DNA from: Streptomyces sp. D2-8
GTDB lineage: Bacteria > Actinomycetota > Actinomycetes > Streptomycetales > Streptomycetaceae
NCBI RefSeq assembly: GCF_023184515.1
Contig: NZ_JAAHBP010000003.1
Coordinates: 868,001 to 932,000 of the forward strand
DNA length: 64,000 nucleotides
Direction of reading: 5' to 3'
Shown here: positions 1 through 9,796 of the stretch, one piece after another
Position numbering within the stretch: the first letter of the stretch is position 1
Layout of the letters: each line of letters opens with the position of its first letter
Notes under the pieces: generated by a model
Database searches by the model: none
Told to the model about the DNA's origin: nothing
The model's input: the letters and a program-made list of their open reading frames with translations, nothing else
Translations under genes and position numbers: made by a program

Positions 1-794
1 ACCGCACCCCGTCAGCGGCTCCGGCCCGTCACCAACTCCGCGCGGGCTCGGTGTCGGTGGCCTTCGACAGCCGCATGACCCCGTCCCTCGTCGAGGCCGC
101 GGGCACGTACTACCTGCCGGCCGCGGTGAACCGCCAGCACGGCTTCGGCCCGGTCACCGACGGCTTCCTGATGTGCCGCCCGATGGGTGAGGTCCGTGTC
201 CGGGACGTGGCAGCGGAGGGTCTGCGGGCGAAGCTGGTCACCAAGCCGGTCGTCGGCCGCGACCACGTGCTGCGCCACGTCCGGTCCCTGTACGTCACCG
301 ACGGCACGACCCTGTGGACGACGGTCGCGGTGGAACGCCTCCCGGGCACGCCGTACCTGCTGGCCGGCCTGCCGTACGCCGCCGACGACGGGGACCGGGT
401 CCGCAGGACCGCCGAACCCCGGGTGACGTCGGCCGGTGACCTGCGCCTGACCCACCCGGCCCCGGACGACCCGCACCACTTCGACGCCCGCGGGGACCTC
501 ACGCAGGAGCAGGCCGCCTTCGCCCTGGCCGCCGACCCACGCGGCTACGGCAACCCCGACGAGGGCTGGCGCCACCTGGTCGCCTCGACGGCCCTGGAGG
601 CCGGACCGGCCCCCGGCGCCCCCGAGGACCTGCACGTCTTCGCGGTCCGCTACGGCCCGCACGACAGCGCCTTCACGCCGGCATGCGAACGCGACGGTAC
701 GGCCCTGAGGGTCCGCACCGAGGCGTTCACGGCCGTCATCGGGGATCCGGCGGGCGACGCCGCGGGGGAACCGGAGCTCACGCTGTCCGCGTGA
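1..794 (+). CDS. C-terminal part of an unidentified protein (5' end outside window)
   Basis: The frame is open from base 3, so the gene begins before the window; the first in-frame start inside it (GTG at 51) is probably internal. About 260 residues are visible. They are rich in short beta-strand-like stretches and Asp/Gly loops, with no membrane segment and no catalytic motif that I recognise. Such a C-terminal beta-rich region is common in secreted carbohydrate-active enzymes, but that is only a guess. The codons are strongly GC-biased at third positions, as expected for a real Streptomyces gene. It ends at TGA 792-794 and is convergent with the next gene. Confidence 0.6.
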   Translation, partial: RTPSAAPARHQLRAGSVSVAFDSRMTPSLVEAAGTYYLPAAVNRQHGFGPVTDGFLMCRPMGEVRVRDVAAEGLRAKLVTKPVVGRDHVLRHVRSLYVTDGTTLWTTVAVERLPGTPYLLAGLPYAADDGDRVRRTAEPRVTSAGDLRLTHPAPDDPHHFDARGDLTQEQAAFALAADPRGYGNPDEGWRHLVASTALEAGPAPGAPEDLHVFAVRYGPHDSAFTPACERDGTALRVRTEAFTAVIGDPAGDAAGEPELTLSA

Positions 795-869
795 GATGGC
801 CTTCCGTACCCGTCACCCAGGGGTCTGCGGCGGGTGGGTCGGCCACGGCCCGAGACCGGGGCCCGGGCG

Positions 870-1475
870 TCACAGGGGCAGGCCGACCAGTCCCCAACCG
901 CGTCGTTCCGCCCCGGTCACCACCACACCCCACTCCCGCAGGAGTACGGAGAACGCGTCGAAGTCCTCGATCCACCGCCCGGGGCGCGTGGGATGCGCGC
1001 CGAAGGGCTCACGCAGGCTCTCCAGCAGGGGCTCGACTCGTGCCCAGCGGCCGGCCAGGGCCGAGACGGCAGGAGGTGTGCAGGCGAGCAACAGCCGGGG
1101 GCGCCAGGGGGTGGGGTCCCCGGCGAACAGGCCGGAGTCCGTATCGCCCTCGGTGCCTCCGTCCCCGATCAGTCCCCGCAGGAACGAGTCCAGGTGGTCG
1201 CGCGTCTCCCGGCCGACGTGCCCCCGTACGTCCTCCCAGGCCTGCCCTGCCCAGAAGTGCGGCTTGTAGGAGCCACTGGTGCTGTGGAACTCGTACCTGC
1301 CGCACCACGGGACGTGCGACGCGGCCGGCCACAACCAGCCCTCCTGCCGCTCGGCGTCCCCGTCGAGCTCGTCCTCAGGGGCCGCGGCATCCAGCAGCAG
1401 CGCGTACCGCTCCTCGAACGGCGTCCTTCCGAGCCGCTCCCAGTCGACCGCCAGCACCGTGATGTCCAACCCCAT
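870..1475 (-). CDS. Conserved-looking hypothetical protein, 201 aa
   Basis: I do not recognise the family. The protein starts MGLDITVLAVDW and is rich in Trp and in acidic residues, with the look of a soluble globular protein; there is no signal peptide or membrane helix. Its ATG (1473-1475) lies one base beyond the TGA of the upstream kinase gene (1477-1479), so the two are probably translationally coupled and transcribed together. That arrangement is the only clue to function. Confidence 0.7.
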   Translation of the reverse strand: MGLDITVLAVDWERLGRTPFEERYALLLDAAAPEDELDGDAERQEGWLWPAASHVPWCGRYEFHSTSGSYKPHFWAGQAWEDVRGHVGRETRDHLDSFLRGLIGDGGTEGDTDSGLFAGDPTPWRPRLLLACTPPAVSALAGRWARVEPLLESLREPFGAHPTRPGRWIEDFDAFSVLLREWGVVVTGAERRGWGLVGLPL

Positions 1476-1476
1476 G

Positions 1477-2133
1477 TCACGCCTCGGCGCGCGGCAGGGC
1501 CGGCTCCGGCACCACCAGGTCGGCCTGCCCCCGGGTCGTCGCGACCAGTTCCGCGTTGCGCTCGTCCGAGCGTGACACCCAGGCCACCGCCTGCTGGTGC
1601 GTCTTGCCGAACTCCTCGTGGCGGGCGACCAGTCGGCGGACGCGCTCGCGCTCGGGCACCTCGCAGAACCACACCTCGTCGAGGAGAGGGCGCAGGCGGG
1701 GCCAGGCGCCGGTGGTCAGGAGGAGGTAGTTGCCCTCGGTGATGACCAGACGGGCCGTGGGAGGCACCGGGATCGCTCCCGCGAGCGGCTGCTCCAGGAC
1801 GCGTTCGAAGCCGGGGGCGTACACGACGTCGTCGTGTGTCTCCTCGCGCAGCCGCCCCAGCAGCGCCGCGTACCCGGCCGCGTCGAACGTGTCGGGCGCG
1901 CCCTTGCGGTCCCGCCGGCCGAGGCGCTCCAGTTCGGCGTCCGCGAGGTGGAAGCCGTCCATGGGGACGTGCGCGACCCAGGGGGCACCGGTGCCGTTCA
2001 ACTCCCGCACCAGGTGCTCGGCGAGGGTCGACTTCCCCGCGCCGGGGCTGCCCGCGATGCCGAGGATCGCGCGCCGTCCGCCCCGGGGGAGGGCGCGGGC
2101 GCGCAGGACGAGGTCGTCGAAGGTGAGCGGCAC
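1477..2133 (-). CDS. Nucleoside/nucleotide kinase family protein (P-loop sugar or nucleoside kinase)
   Basis: About 218 residues. A Walker A motif GSPGAGKST lies near residue 30, and the fold is that of the uridine kinase/phosphoribulokinase/pantothenate kinase superfamily (FrcK/YggC-like). These cytoplasmic enzymes transfer phosphate from ATP to a sugar or nucleoside; the substrate cannot be read from sequence. [11 protein letters not shown] (conserved Asp) and ITEGNYLLL (strand before the lid) are both typical of this group. I chose GTG 2131-2133 because homology begins directly after it (VPLTFDDL); there is no clear Shine-Dalgarno, so a leaderless message is possible. The gene is divergent from the phosphoglucomutase gene and followed by a tightly coupled hypothetical gene. 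Confidence 0.85.
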   Translation of the reverse strand: MPLTFDDLVLRARALPRGGRRAILGIAGSPGAGKSTLAEHLVRELNGTGAPWVAHVPMDGFHLADAELERLGRRDRKGAPDTFDAAGYAALLGRLREETHDDVVYAPGFERVLEQPLAGAIPVPPTARLVITEGNYLLLTTGAWPRLRPLLDEVWFCEVPERERVRRLVARHEEFGKTHQQAVAWVSRSDERNAELVATTRGQADLVVPEPALPRAEA

Positions 2134-2236
2134 AGTGGAGAGTGTGTCACCCGCGCCCGGGTGTGAACTCACGCGTCCGGGCCCATGTGGCGTGCGCCAC
2201 TCACTGGAACATCTCCGGGTGGGGAACCGGTCCTGT

Positions 2237-2974
2237 ATGACGCAGCTCGGTCTTCCCGATGCCATCCACGCCTGTCTGTTCGACCTCGACGGCGTCGTCA
2301 CCAAGACGGCCGTCGTGCACGCGGCCGCCTGGAAGGAGATGTTCGACGCCTTCCTGCGCGAGCGCGACGGCGCGGACTACCGGCCGTTCGACGCGGCGGA
2401 CTACGACGAGTACGTCGACGGGCTGCCACGCGCCGACGGGGTGCGCTCCTTCCTCGCCTCCCGCGGCATCGACCTGCCCGACGGCGACCCGGACGACCCA
2501 CCGGGAGCCGACACCGTGCACGGACTCGGCAACCGCAAGAACGAGCTGGTCCTCGAGAAGATCCGCACCGACGGCGTCGAGGCCTACGAGGGCACCCTGC
2601 GCTATCTGGAGGCCGTCCGCGCCCACGGACTCAGCACCGCGATCGTCTCCTCCAGCGCCAACTGCCGTGACGTGCTCCGCTCGATCGGCGCCGAGCACTT
2701 CTTCGACGTCCGCATCGACGGCGTCGTCGCCGCCGAGCGCAAGCTCCCCGGCAAGCCGCACCCCGACACGTTCCTGGCCGCCGCCGAGGACCTCGGTGTC
2801 GAGCCGTCCGAAGCGGCCGTCTTCGAGGACGCCCTGGCCGGCGTGGACGCGGGCCGCGCCGGCCGCTTCGGGTACGTCGTCGGAGTCGACCGGGTCGGAC
2901 AGACCGACGCGCTCTACCGGCACGGCGCCGACATCGTGGTGCAGGACCTCGCCGAACTGGGGGACACGGAGTGA
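2237..2974 (+). CDS. Beta-phosphoglucomutase family HAD hydrolase
   Basis: 245 aa, HAD subfamily IA. Motif I is DLDGVV near residue 15 (Asp nucleophile and second Asp). Motif II is the SSSAN region near residue 137 and motif III is the GKPHPDTF Lys. Motif IV is [11 protein letters not shown]. The helical cap between motifs I and II carries a [13 protein letters not shown] stretch typical of beta-PGMs. Such enzymes convert beta-glucose 1-phosphate to glucose 6-phosphate. The stop overlaps the GTG of the GH65 phosphorylase gene (GTGA at 2971-2974), so the pair is one translational unit: phosphorolysis of an alpha-glucoside followed by isomerisation of beta-Glc-1-P. The same two-gene order exists in mycobacteria (Rv3400-Rv3401). 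Start chosen at ATG 2237. Confidence 0.9.
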   Translation: MTQLGLPDAIHACLFDLDGVVTKTAVVHAAAWKEMFDAFLRERDGADYRPFDAADYDEYVDGLPRADGVRSFLASRGIDLPDGDPDDPPGADTVHGLGNRKNELVLEKIRTDGVEAYEGTLRYLEAVRAHGLSTAIVSSSANCRDVLRSIGAEHFFDVRIDGVVAAERKLPGKPHPDTFLAAAEDLGVEPSEAAVFEDALAGVDAGRAGRFGYVVGVDRVGQTDALYRHGADIVVQDLAELGDTE

Positions 2975-5325
2975 TCACACAGCGGGCCTACAGCGTCGAG
3001 CCCTGGACCGTACGCGAGTCGGAACTCAACCTCGACGTCCTGGCGCAGAGCGAGTCCGTCTTCGCCCTGTCCAACGGCCACGTCGGCTGGCGCGGCAACC
3101 TCGACGAGGGCGAACCGCACGGCCTGCCCGGCTCCTACCTCAACGGAGTCCACGAACTGCACCCGCTGCCCTACGCCGAGGCCGGCTACGGCTACCCGGA
3201 GTCCGGCCAGACCTCCATCAACGTCACCAACGGCAAGGTGCTGCGGCTCCTGGTCGACGACGAGCCGTTCGACCTGCGCTACGGGCGGCTCGTCACCCAC
3301 GAGCGGACCCTCGACCTGCGGCGGGGAGTCCTGGAGCGGGTCTGCGAATGGACCTCCCCGGCCGGCTCGACCGTCCGGGTGCGCTCCACACGGCTGGTGT
3401 CCCTCACCCAGCGGGCGATAGCCGCCGTGGCGTACGAGGTGGAGCCCGTCGACAGCCGGACCCGCGTGGTCGTCCAGTCGGAACTCGTCACCAACGAGAG
3501 CCTGCCCGAGCCGGACGGCGACCCGCGTGCCGCCAGGGCGCTGAAGTCACCGCTGGAGCCGGAGGAGGACCTCGCCTCGGGCAGCCGGCTGCGCCTGGTC
3601 CACCGCACCCGCCGCAGCGGCCTCAGGGTCGCCGTGGCCGCCGACCACATGGTCACCGGCCCCGAACGGACCACCACGAGCAGCGAGAGCAACGTGGACG
3701 TGGCCCGGCTGACCATCACCTCCGTCCTGGAACCGGGGGAGCGGCTGCGCGTGGAGAAGCTGGTCGCGCACGGCTGGTCCGGCGTCCGCTCCCGGCCCGC
3801 GATGAGCGACCAGGTCGAGGCGGCCCTCGCTGCGGCCGGGCACAGCGGCTGGCAGGGGCTTCTGGAGGACCAGCGGGCCTACCTCGACGACTTCTGGGCG
3901 CGCGCGGACGTCGAGATCGACGGCGACGGGGAGATCCAGCAGGCCGTCCGCTTCGCCCTGTTCCACGTCTTGCAGGCCGGCGCCCGCGCCGAGCAGCGCG
4001 CCATCCCCGCCAAGGGACTCACCGGCTCCGGCTATGACGGCCACGCCTTCTGGGACACCGAGGCGTTCGTGCTGCCGCTGCTGACCCACACCGCGCCGAA
4101 GTCCGCCGCCGAGGCCCTGCGCTGGCGCCTGGCCACCCTGCCGGCCGCCAGGGAACGCGCCGTCCAACTCGGCCTGCGGGGCGCCGCGTTCCCCTGGCGC
4201 ACCATCGAGGGCTCGGAGGGCTCCGCGTACTGGCCGGCCGGCACCGCGGCCTTCCACGTGGGCGCCGACATAGCCGACGCCGTCGTGCGGTACGTGGCCG
4301 TCACCGGCGACGAGACCTTCGAACGCGAGGTCGGCGTGGAGCTGCTGGTGGAGACCGCCCGCCTGTGGCGCTCCCTCGGCCACCACGACGACCGGGGCAC
4401 CTTCCACATCGACGGCGTCACCGGACCGGACGAGTACAGCGCCATCGCCGACGACAACACGTACACCAACCTCATGGCCCGGGCGAACCTGCTGGCCGCC
4501 GCCGACGCCTGCAAACGTCATCCCGACGAGGCCGCGCGGCTCGGCGCCGACGAGGAGGAGCGGGCCGCCTGGCGGGACGCCGCCGAGGCCATGAACATCC
4601 CCTACAACGAGGAACTCGGCGTGCACGAGCAGCACGCCGGCTTCACCCGCTGCCAGCGCTGGGACTTCGACCGCACCGGCCCGGACCAGTACCCCTTGAT
4701 GCTCCACTTCCCCTACTTCGACCTGTACCGCAAGCAGGTCATCAAGCAGGCCGACCTGGTGCTGGCGATGTACACCGGCGGCAGCTTCTTCGAGGAGTAC
4801 TTCGACGAGGAGCAGATCGCCCGCAACTTCGCCTACTACGAGCCGCTGACCGTCCGCGACTCCTCCCTGTCCGCCTGCGTCCAGGCCGTCATGGCCGCCC
4901 GGGCCGGCCATCTCGGCCTGGCCGTCGACTACACGGCCGAGGCCGCGCTGATGGACCTCGGCGACCTGGAGCACAACACCCGCGACGGACTGCACATCGC
5001 CTCGCTGGCCGGTACCTGGATGGCGCTGGTCGCCGGCTTCGGCGGCATGCGGTGCAGCGACGGCACCCTGCGGTTCGCACCCCGCCTGCCCGAGCGCTAC
5101 AGCCGGCTCGCCTTCACGGTGGGCTTCCTCGACCGGTGCCTGCGCGTGGAACTGACCGCCGACCGGGCTACGTACACCCTGAACTCCGGCTTGCCCCTGA
5201 CCATCCGGCACCACGGCACCGAGCTCACGGTGAGCGAGGACGCGCCCGTCTCCCGGTCCATTCCCGAGCTGACCCACCGCCCGGCCCCGAGCCAGCCCCC
5301 GCACCGCGCCCCGAACGCCCGCTGA
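2971..5325 (+). CDS. Glycoside hydrolase family 65 protein (alpha-glucoside phosphorylase)
   Basis: 784 aa, the usual length for GH65 maltose, trehalose and kojibiose phosphorylases. The N-terminal beta-sandwich ([14 protein letters not shown]) is followed by an (alpha/alpha)6 barrel. The conserved GPDEY contains the general-acid Glu, near residue 487. Downstream are WDTEAF and [10 protein letters not shown], which lies in the region of the phosphate-binding loop, and the C-terminal sheet domain. Known members attack an alpha-glucosidic bond with phosphate and release beta-glucose 1-phosphate in the cytoplasm. The start codon GTG overlaps the beta-phosphoglucomutase stop by four bases, which strongly suggests a shared pathway. 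The disaccharide used is not predictable. The last ~25 residues are Pro-rich and probably disordered. Confidence 0.92.
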   Translation: MITQRAYSVEPWTVRESELNLDVLAQSESVFALSNGHVGWRGNLDEGEPHGLPGSYLNGVHELHPLPYAEAGYGYPESGQTSINVTNGKVLRLLVDDEPFDLRYGRLVTHERTLDLRRGVLERVCEWTSPAGSTVRVRSTRLVSLTQRAIAAVAYEVEPVDSRTRVVVQSELVTNESLPEPDGDPRAARALKSPLEPEEDLASGSRLRLVHRTRRSGLRVAVAADHMVTGPERTTTSSESNVDVARLTITSVLEPGERLRVEKLVAHGWSGVRSRPAMSDQVEAALAAAGHSGWQGLLEDQRAYLDDFWARADVEIDGDGEIQQAVRFALFHVLQAGARAEQRAIPAKGLTGSGYDGHAFWDTEAFVLPLLTHTAPKSAAEALRWRLATLPAARERAVQLGLRGAAFPWRTIEGSEGSAYWPAGTAAFHVGADIADAVVRYVAVTGDETFEREVGVELLVETARLWRSLGHHDDRGTFHIDGVTGPDEYSAIADDNTYTNLMARANLLAAADACKRHPDEAARLGADEEERAAWRDAAEAMNIPYNEELGVHEQHAGFTRCQRWDFDRTGPDQYPLMLHFPYFDLYRKQVIKQADLVLAMYTGGSFFEEYFDEEQIARNFAYYEPLTVRDSSLSACVQAVMAARAGHLGLAVDYTAEAALMDLGDLEHNTRDGLHIASLAGTWMALVAGFGGMRCSDGTLRFAPRLPERYSRLAFTVGFLDRCLRVELTADRATYTLNSGLPLTIRHHGTELTVSEDAPVSRSIPELTHRPAPSQPPHRAPNAR

Positions 5326-5428
5326 CCCACACTCCCGGGTCAGGCACTTGGCCGAGTTCCGCCCTGCACACCCCCGCCCCGCGGGTTAGCTTGATCGTGT
5401 TCTCGACCAACGGGGTTAGGGGCGGAAC

Positions 5429-6907
5429 ATGGCCAATGGCGCGAACGCCATCCTCACGCGACGGCGAAAACGCGAACAGGCGGCCGGGCCGCGTACCATC
5501 CGCGGGCCGCGCGGCGACCTGCCCCTCGCCGCCCTGGCAGCCGTCTTCACCCTCGCGCAGCTCGCCCTCGTCCGGCCCGTCCTGGGCCTCGGCTGGGACG
5601 AGATCGTCTACGTCAGCCAGGTCACCTCCCACCACCCCGCGGCCTTCTTCAGCGCTCCCCGCTCCCGCGGCGTCTCACTGCTGGTCGCGCCCGTCGCGTC
5701 CTGGTCGTCGTCCGTCCCGCTGCTGCGCGTCTACCTCGCCCTGCTGTCCGGCCTCGCCCTCTACCTCGCCCTGCGCGCCTGGCGGGGCCTCTTCCCGACC
5801 CGCGTCCTGGTCGTCGGCGGGGCCCTCTTCGCATCCCTGTGGATGACCCTCTTCTACGGTCCGCAGGCCATGCCCAACTACTGGGTCGCGATCGGCGCCC
5901 TGATCAGCGTCGGTTGCTTCCTGAGGGCCCGGGCGAAACGTTCCGCCTCGGCGGTTCTGTGGGGTCTCGCGGCGGGTGCCGCGCTCATGGCGTGGATGCG
6001 TCCGACCGACGCGGTTTACGTGGCCGTGCCGTTGCTCGTTCTCGCCCTGGTGCGCCGCCACTGGCGGCTCCTCCTCGTGCTCGCCGCGGGCCTCGCGGCG
6101 GGCGCCGTGCCGTGGGTGATCGAGGCGTACGTGGGCCACGGCGGCCTGGGGGCGCGGCTCGCGGAGGCGTCCCGGATCCAGGGCGGACTGGGCTGGCAGA
6201 TCGCCGTCGACGACCAGCTGCGCAGCCTGGGCGGACGGGCACTGTGCCGGCCGTGCACCGGGCCGATGCCCACCCCACTGGTCACCCTCTGGTGGTTCGC
6301 CCTGCCCGTCCTGGCCGGTCTCGGGCTGGTCGTCGCGGCCGGGGCCGGGCGCCTGGGACGGACCTTGATCCCGCTGGCCTGCGCCACCACGGCCGCGCTG
6401 CCGTACCTCTTCATGATCGGCTACGCGGCGCCGCGCTTCCTCCAGCCGGCCTACGCGCTGCTCGCGATCCCGGTCGCCGACGCCCTGTGGCACTTGGTCA
6501 GAGGCCCGCGCGGAGCATGGCGCCCGGTGGCCGCCCCCCTCGTCGCGCTCGCCCTGGCCGGGCATCTCGCGGCGCAGTTCGCCGTTCTGCACGGTGCCGT
6601 GTCCCGCAACACCGAGAGCCGACGCGACTGGGACCGCACCGCCGGCGCCCTGCACCGGTTCGGTGTCCGCCCGCCCTGTCTGCTCACCGGTCACGAGGCC
6701 ATCCCCATCGGCTACTACACCGGTTGCTCCTCGGGCGCGACCTCCGGAAACAACGAGAACATCACCGTGGCCGGCATCCTGCGCACCGCGGACCGTATCC
6801 CGGTCGCCCACCTCGCACCGGCCGGCGGCACCCCGCCCCGCTACGCCCGCTCCTGGCCCGTCCACCGGATCTCGGACCTGGACGTCCGCGTCGCACCGGG
6901 CCCCTGA
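5429..6907 (+). CDS. Polytopic membrane protein, GT-C glycosyltransferase-like
   Basis: 492 aa with roughly ten hydrophobic segments. After a basic N-terminus and the first helix comes a periplasmic loop with GLGWDEIVYVSQ; an early acidic Asp-Glu pair in the first external loop is the hallmark of GT-C enzymes (ArnT/PMT/mannosyltransferase type). The C-terminal ~110 residues are hydrophilic and carry several Cys. Enzymes of this fold move a sugar from a polyprenyl-phosphate donor onto lipids or proteins at the outer face of the membrane. Donor and acceptor are unknown. The gene stands alone: it starts 103 bp after the GH65 gene and is convergent with the next gene across a hairpin. Confidence 0.7.
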   Translation: MANGANAILTRRRKREQAAGPRTIRGPRGDLPLAALAAVFTLAQLALVRPVLGLGWDEIVYVSQVTSHHPAAFFSAPRSRGVSLLVAPVASWSSSVPLLRVYLALLSGLALYLALRAWRGLFPTRVLVVGGALFASLWMTLFYGPQAMPNYWVAIGALISVGCFLRARAKRSASAVLWGLAAGAALMAWMRPTDAVYVAVPLLVLALVRRHWRLLLVLAAGLAAGAVPWVIEAYVGHGGLGARLAEASRIQGGLGWQIAVDDQLRSLGGRALCRPCTGPMPTPLVTLWWFALPVLAGLGLVVAAGAGRLGRTLIPLACATTAALPYLFMIGYAAPRFLQPAYALLAIPVADALWHLVRGPRGAWRPVAAPLVALALAGHLAAQFAVLHGAVSRNTESRRDWDRTAGALHRFGVRPPCLLTGHEAIPIGYYTGCSSGATSGNNENITVAGILRTADRIPVAHLAPAGGTPPRYARSWPVHRISDLDVRVAPGP

Positions 6908-6940
6908 CACCTCATGCGGCGACACCCTCCCGGCAGGGAG

Positions 6941-6974
6941 GCTGCGGCCGGCTGCTCATGCCTCCGGCCGCAGC
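6941..6974. terminator. Hairpin between convergent genes
   Basis: GCTGCGGCCGG (6941-6951) pairs perfectly with CCGGCCGCAGC (6964-6974), an 11-bp stem with a 12-nt loop. The minus-strand gene's stop codon lies in the loop. It sits exactly between two converging genes, so a bidirectional terminator is likely; there is no U-tract, which is usual in Streptomyces. Confidence 0.6.
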
Positions 6975-7927
6975 TCCTCGCGCCACTTGACGATCTGCTT
7001 CTCCGCGTCGCCCGTGTACGACCACGGCGTCCGGGTCGCGCGGGGTCCCAGCATGCCCAGCAGGATGCCCGCGATGTCCTTGGCGCCGGCGGAACAGGCC
7101 GCGTGGGCCAGGTAGTTGAAGTCGCGGAGTTCGGCGGGCGCGATCGAGCTCTCCGTCCGGCCCATGACCCAGCGCTGCCAGGTCCGCCGCAGGTCGCTCG
7201 CCGCACCATCGTGGTTCCAGTGCTGCGAGAGCCCCACGGCGGAGTGCCTGCCCCGTGCCGCGTCCAGGGCGAAGCGGTACTCCTCGACCCGGGCGTACTG
7301 GGCCAGCACCGGCAGCGGACAGCCGGGCGGTGCCACCCCGGCCGCGTCCCGGGCGAAGTCGTACATCAGGCCGTGCGTGCCGTGCCAGCGCGCCGAGTAG
7401 TAGTGCAGCACCTGCAGGTGCCCCTCGACGCTGTACGGGTCGCGCCCGTGCAACTCGTCCCACCAGCGCCCCAGTTCCTGCCGGCGCACCCCCGACGGGT
7501 ACAGGCGCGCCACCGAGATCAGCGACACCCACGGCGTCGGATCCTCCGGGTACGCCTCCGCCGCCGTCAGGCAGGCCAGCACCGCGGCGTCCACGCGGCG
7601 TTGGTCGATCGGCACGCCCCGCCCCGCCGCGATCGCCACGTTGAAGGTACGGACCGTCTCCGTCGCCGCCCGCAGCACCAGTGCGTCGGCGCTGTGGGCG
7701 TCCGCCGAAAGCCAGGACTCCACCGTCGAACTGCCCGCGCACACCTGCGCGAGCTGCCGGATCCGGTGCCCCCGGGCGGCCCAGTCGCGGCCGGTGGCGC
7801 CCAGCAGGTCCCGCAGCCCCTGCCAGCGGCCGATCACGACGTCCTGGCGAGCGGAGGTGAGGTCGGTGTCCCCGCAGTCGGGGTCGAAGTCGGGAGTGAA
7901 ACCACGTCTGAGACTGCCTCGTGCCAT
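6956..7927 (-). CDS. Hypothetical protein, 323 aa, helical-repeat-like
   Basis: I do not recognise a named family. The protein is soluble, Arg/Trp-rich and largely helical, with Ala-rich helices that resemble TPR-like scaffolds (ACLTAAEAYPEDPTPWVSLI, then VEGHLQVLHYYSARWHGTHG). There is no signal peptide. ATG 7925-7927 has a GAGGAG ribosome binding site about 8 bases upstream and follows the stop of the APC permease gene by 11 bases, so the two form an operon. The function may be linked to the transported amino acid or amine, but nothing in the sequence proves that. Confidence 0.7.
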   Translation of the reverse strand: MARGSLRRGFTPDFDPDCGDTDLTSARQDVVIGRWQGLRDLLGATGRDWAARGHRIRQLAQVCAGSSTVESWLSADAHSADALVLRAATETVRTFNVAIAAGRGVPIDQRRVDAAVLACLTAAEAYPEDPTPWVSLISVARLYPSGVRRQELGRWWDELHGRDPYSVEGHLQVLHYYSARWHGTHGLMYDFARDAAGVAPPGCPLPVLAQYARVEEYRFALDAARGRHSAVGLSQHWNHDGAASDLRRTWQRWVMGRTESSIAPAELRDFNYLAHAACSAGAKDIAGILLGMLGPRATRTPWSYTGDAEKQIVKWREELRPEA

Positions 7928-7938
7928 CGGGGTTCTCC

Positions 7939-9408
7939 TCAGAAGTCGGTGGAGAGACCCTGGTGGACCAGGGCGCGCGCGTCCTGTTCGTCGGGGACGT
8001 AGTCCGTCTCGACGGCGCGGGAGGCGTCCAGTTTCGCGGGCCGGTAGTAGTCGCTGCCCTGCCTCCAGTACCAGAGCATCGGGATCAGCCCGACCGCGAG
8101 TCCGCCGATGCCGATCGCGACCGCGGTGCCGCTCAGTTCGCCCAGCGACTCCACGAACACCCAGAACATGAACAGGGCGCCGCACAGCGGCCACAGGCCG
8201 CCGAAGAGGAAGTTGGCCGGGGACTTCAGCAGCATCTTCCGGTACGCGACGACCACCGCGAGTCCCGCGAGACCGTAGTAGACCGCGATCTGCAGGCCGA
8301 TCGCCGAGATGGCGTCGGAGAGGATGTCGCCCACCGAGCCCAGGGCGTTGGAGGCGATGAACATCACCAGCGCCACCGAGCCGACCACCACGATCGCCAC
8401 CCAGGGCGTGTTCCACCGGCGGTGCACCCGGCCCAGCGCCGACGGCATCGTACGGTCCCGGCCCATCGCGAACAGCGAGCGCGTGACCTGGATCAGCGTC
8501 GTCTCCAGCGTGGCGATGGTGGAGAGCATCACGGCCACGATCAGCAGCTTGCCGCCCCAGCCCGGCCAGATCTCCTCGCCGAGCACCGCCAGCACGTTCG
8601 CGTCGTTCTCCTCGATCTGCTTCGAGGACAGGATCACGTTCACCGCGATGGTGAACACCTCGAACAGCAGGAAGACGATGCCCACCCCGATCAGGCCCGC
8701 GAGGCCCGTCGTACGGCGGCTGTTGCGGGTCTCCTCGCTGAGGTTGCTGGTGACGTCCCAGCCCCAGTAGTAGAACGCGGCGATGAGCGCGCCCGACGCG
8801 AAGCCGGCCATGCCGTCGAACTGGGAGAAGCCGAGCCAGGACCAGTCGAAGGCGCGGGCGTTGCCCGTGTGGAAGAAGGCGAGCACCGCGAACAGCGCCA
8901 GGATGACCAGCTCGACACCGGACATGATCAGCTGGGCCCGGACCGTGAGCCGGGCGCCGCCGAGCACCACGCACAGCATGATGAGGAACCAGGCCGCGCC
9001 GACCACCGTGGACAGCGCGGTGTTGTCGGCGAGTTCGTCGTCGAAGAGCGCGAGCGTCATCGACCCGGCGGGGAGCGAACCGGCCACCATGAAGATCGTC
9101 GCCGAGATCACCAGCGCCCAGCCGCTGATGAAGCCCAGGAACGGGTGGAGCGTGCGCCCGACCCACGAGTAGCTGGCGCCCGCGTTGACGTCGATCCGGC
9201 CCAGGTAGCTGAACGCCAGCGCGATGCCGAGCATGGGTATCGCGCAGTACAGCAGGGCGGCCGGACTGGCCAGCCCCACCGCGCCGACCAGGACGGCGGT
9301 GGTCGCGGCCAGCGAATACGCCGGGGCGCTGCCGGCGACCGCCATCACCACGGTGTCGAACGTGCTGAGGACATTGGCCTGCAGCCCTCTGCCCCTGCTG
9401 TAGCTCAT
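7939..9408 (-). CDS. APC-family amino acid/polyamine permease
   Basis: 489 aa with about 12-13 membrane helices. The N-terminal helix TM1 has the APC pattern (FDTVVMAVAGSAPAYSLAAT), with the unwound Gly-Ser-Ala-Pro stretch that binds substrate. WGWDVTSNLSEETRNSRR in mid-protein matches the amino acid permease loop. The family works as a secondary transporter (proton symport or antiport) in the cytoplasmic membrane. ATG 9406-9408 is preferred because the longer reading upstream is Pro/Arg-rich and not homologous. The gene is first in a two-gene operon and has a 388-bp upstream region with a possible operator. Confidence 0.88.
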   Translation of the reverse strand: MSYSRGRGLQANVLSTFDTVVMAVAGSAPAYSLAATTAVLVGAVGLASPAALLYCAIPMLGIALAFSYLGRIDVNAGASYSWVGRTLHPFLGFISGWALVISATIFMVAGSLPAGSMTLALFDDELADNTALSTVVGAAWFLIMLCVVLGGARLTVRAQLIMSGVELVILALFAVLAFFHTGNARAFDWSWLGFSQFDGMAGFASGALIAAFYYWGWDVTSNLSEETRNSRRTTGLAGLIGVGIVFLLFEVFTIAVNVILSSKQIEENDANVLAVLGEEIWPGWGGKLLIVAVMLSTIATLETTLIQVTRSLFAMGRDRTMPSALGRVHRRWNTPWVAIVVVGSVALVMFIASNALGSVGDILSDAISAIGLQIAVYYGLAGLAVVVAYRKMLLKSPANFLFGGLWPLCGALFMFWVFVESLGELSGTAVAIGIGGLAVGLIPMLWYWRQGSDYYRPAKLDASRAVETDYVPDEQDARALVHQGLSTDF

Positions 9409-9796
9409 GGATGCGCTGCTTTCACTTGTGCACGACCGGAGGCGGGCAGGCCGTTCCGGCGGCGTTGGGGGGGGTGGAGCGCGCCGCCGGACGGAGGTGG
9501 GTGGCCTCGGGCCCGGGGGCGATGAAACAGGGGTCGTGGATAGCGTGCTGCCGCCGCGTCGGCAGCCGGTCACACCGTGTGTGCGAGTGATGATAGTCCG
9601 GCTCCTTGATCTTTCAAGATTGACCGGTTGGTAATGTCCGGGGCCGCCCAGGGTTTTGGCTCCTGTTGGTCCGCCCGACGCTCCGGCACCCTCCAGGCCG
9701 GGGGACGTCCGCCGAGGTTAGAGCCCGCGTAACGGGAAACGCGGAACGGACAGCAGAGACGAACGAGTCGAGCAGCGCGACAGGAAGGCAGGAGTG
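9409..9796. promoter_or_regulatory. Divergent intergenic region with an operator-like palindrome
   Basis: 388 bp without a supported gene between the permease (-) and the DUF5709 gene (+). It contains ATCTT-TC-AAGAT (9609-9620), directly followed by ATTGACCGGTTGGTAAT (9619-9635). The second is an imperfect palindrome with the ACC..GGT core common in TetR-family operators. Both lie in a short AT-richer patch, unlike the rest of the region, so they are likely regulator sites for one of the flanking genes. Which regulator binds is unknown. Confidence 0.4.

Noticed and set aside
6956..9166. A 736-codon minus-strand frame joining the permease region with the hypothetical gene
   Set aside because: The upstream part is an out-of-frame, Arg/His-rich reading of the permease gene; a good ribosome binding site and ATG at 7927 mark the real gene.
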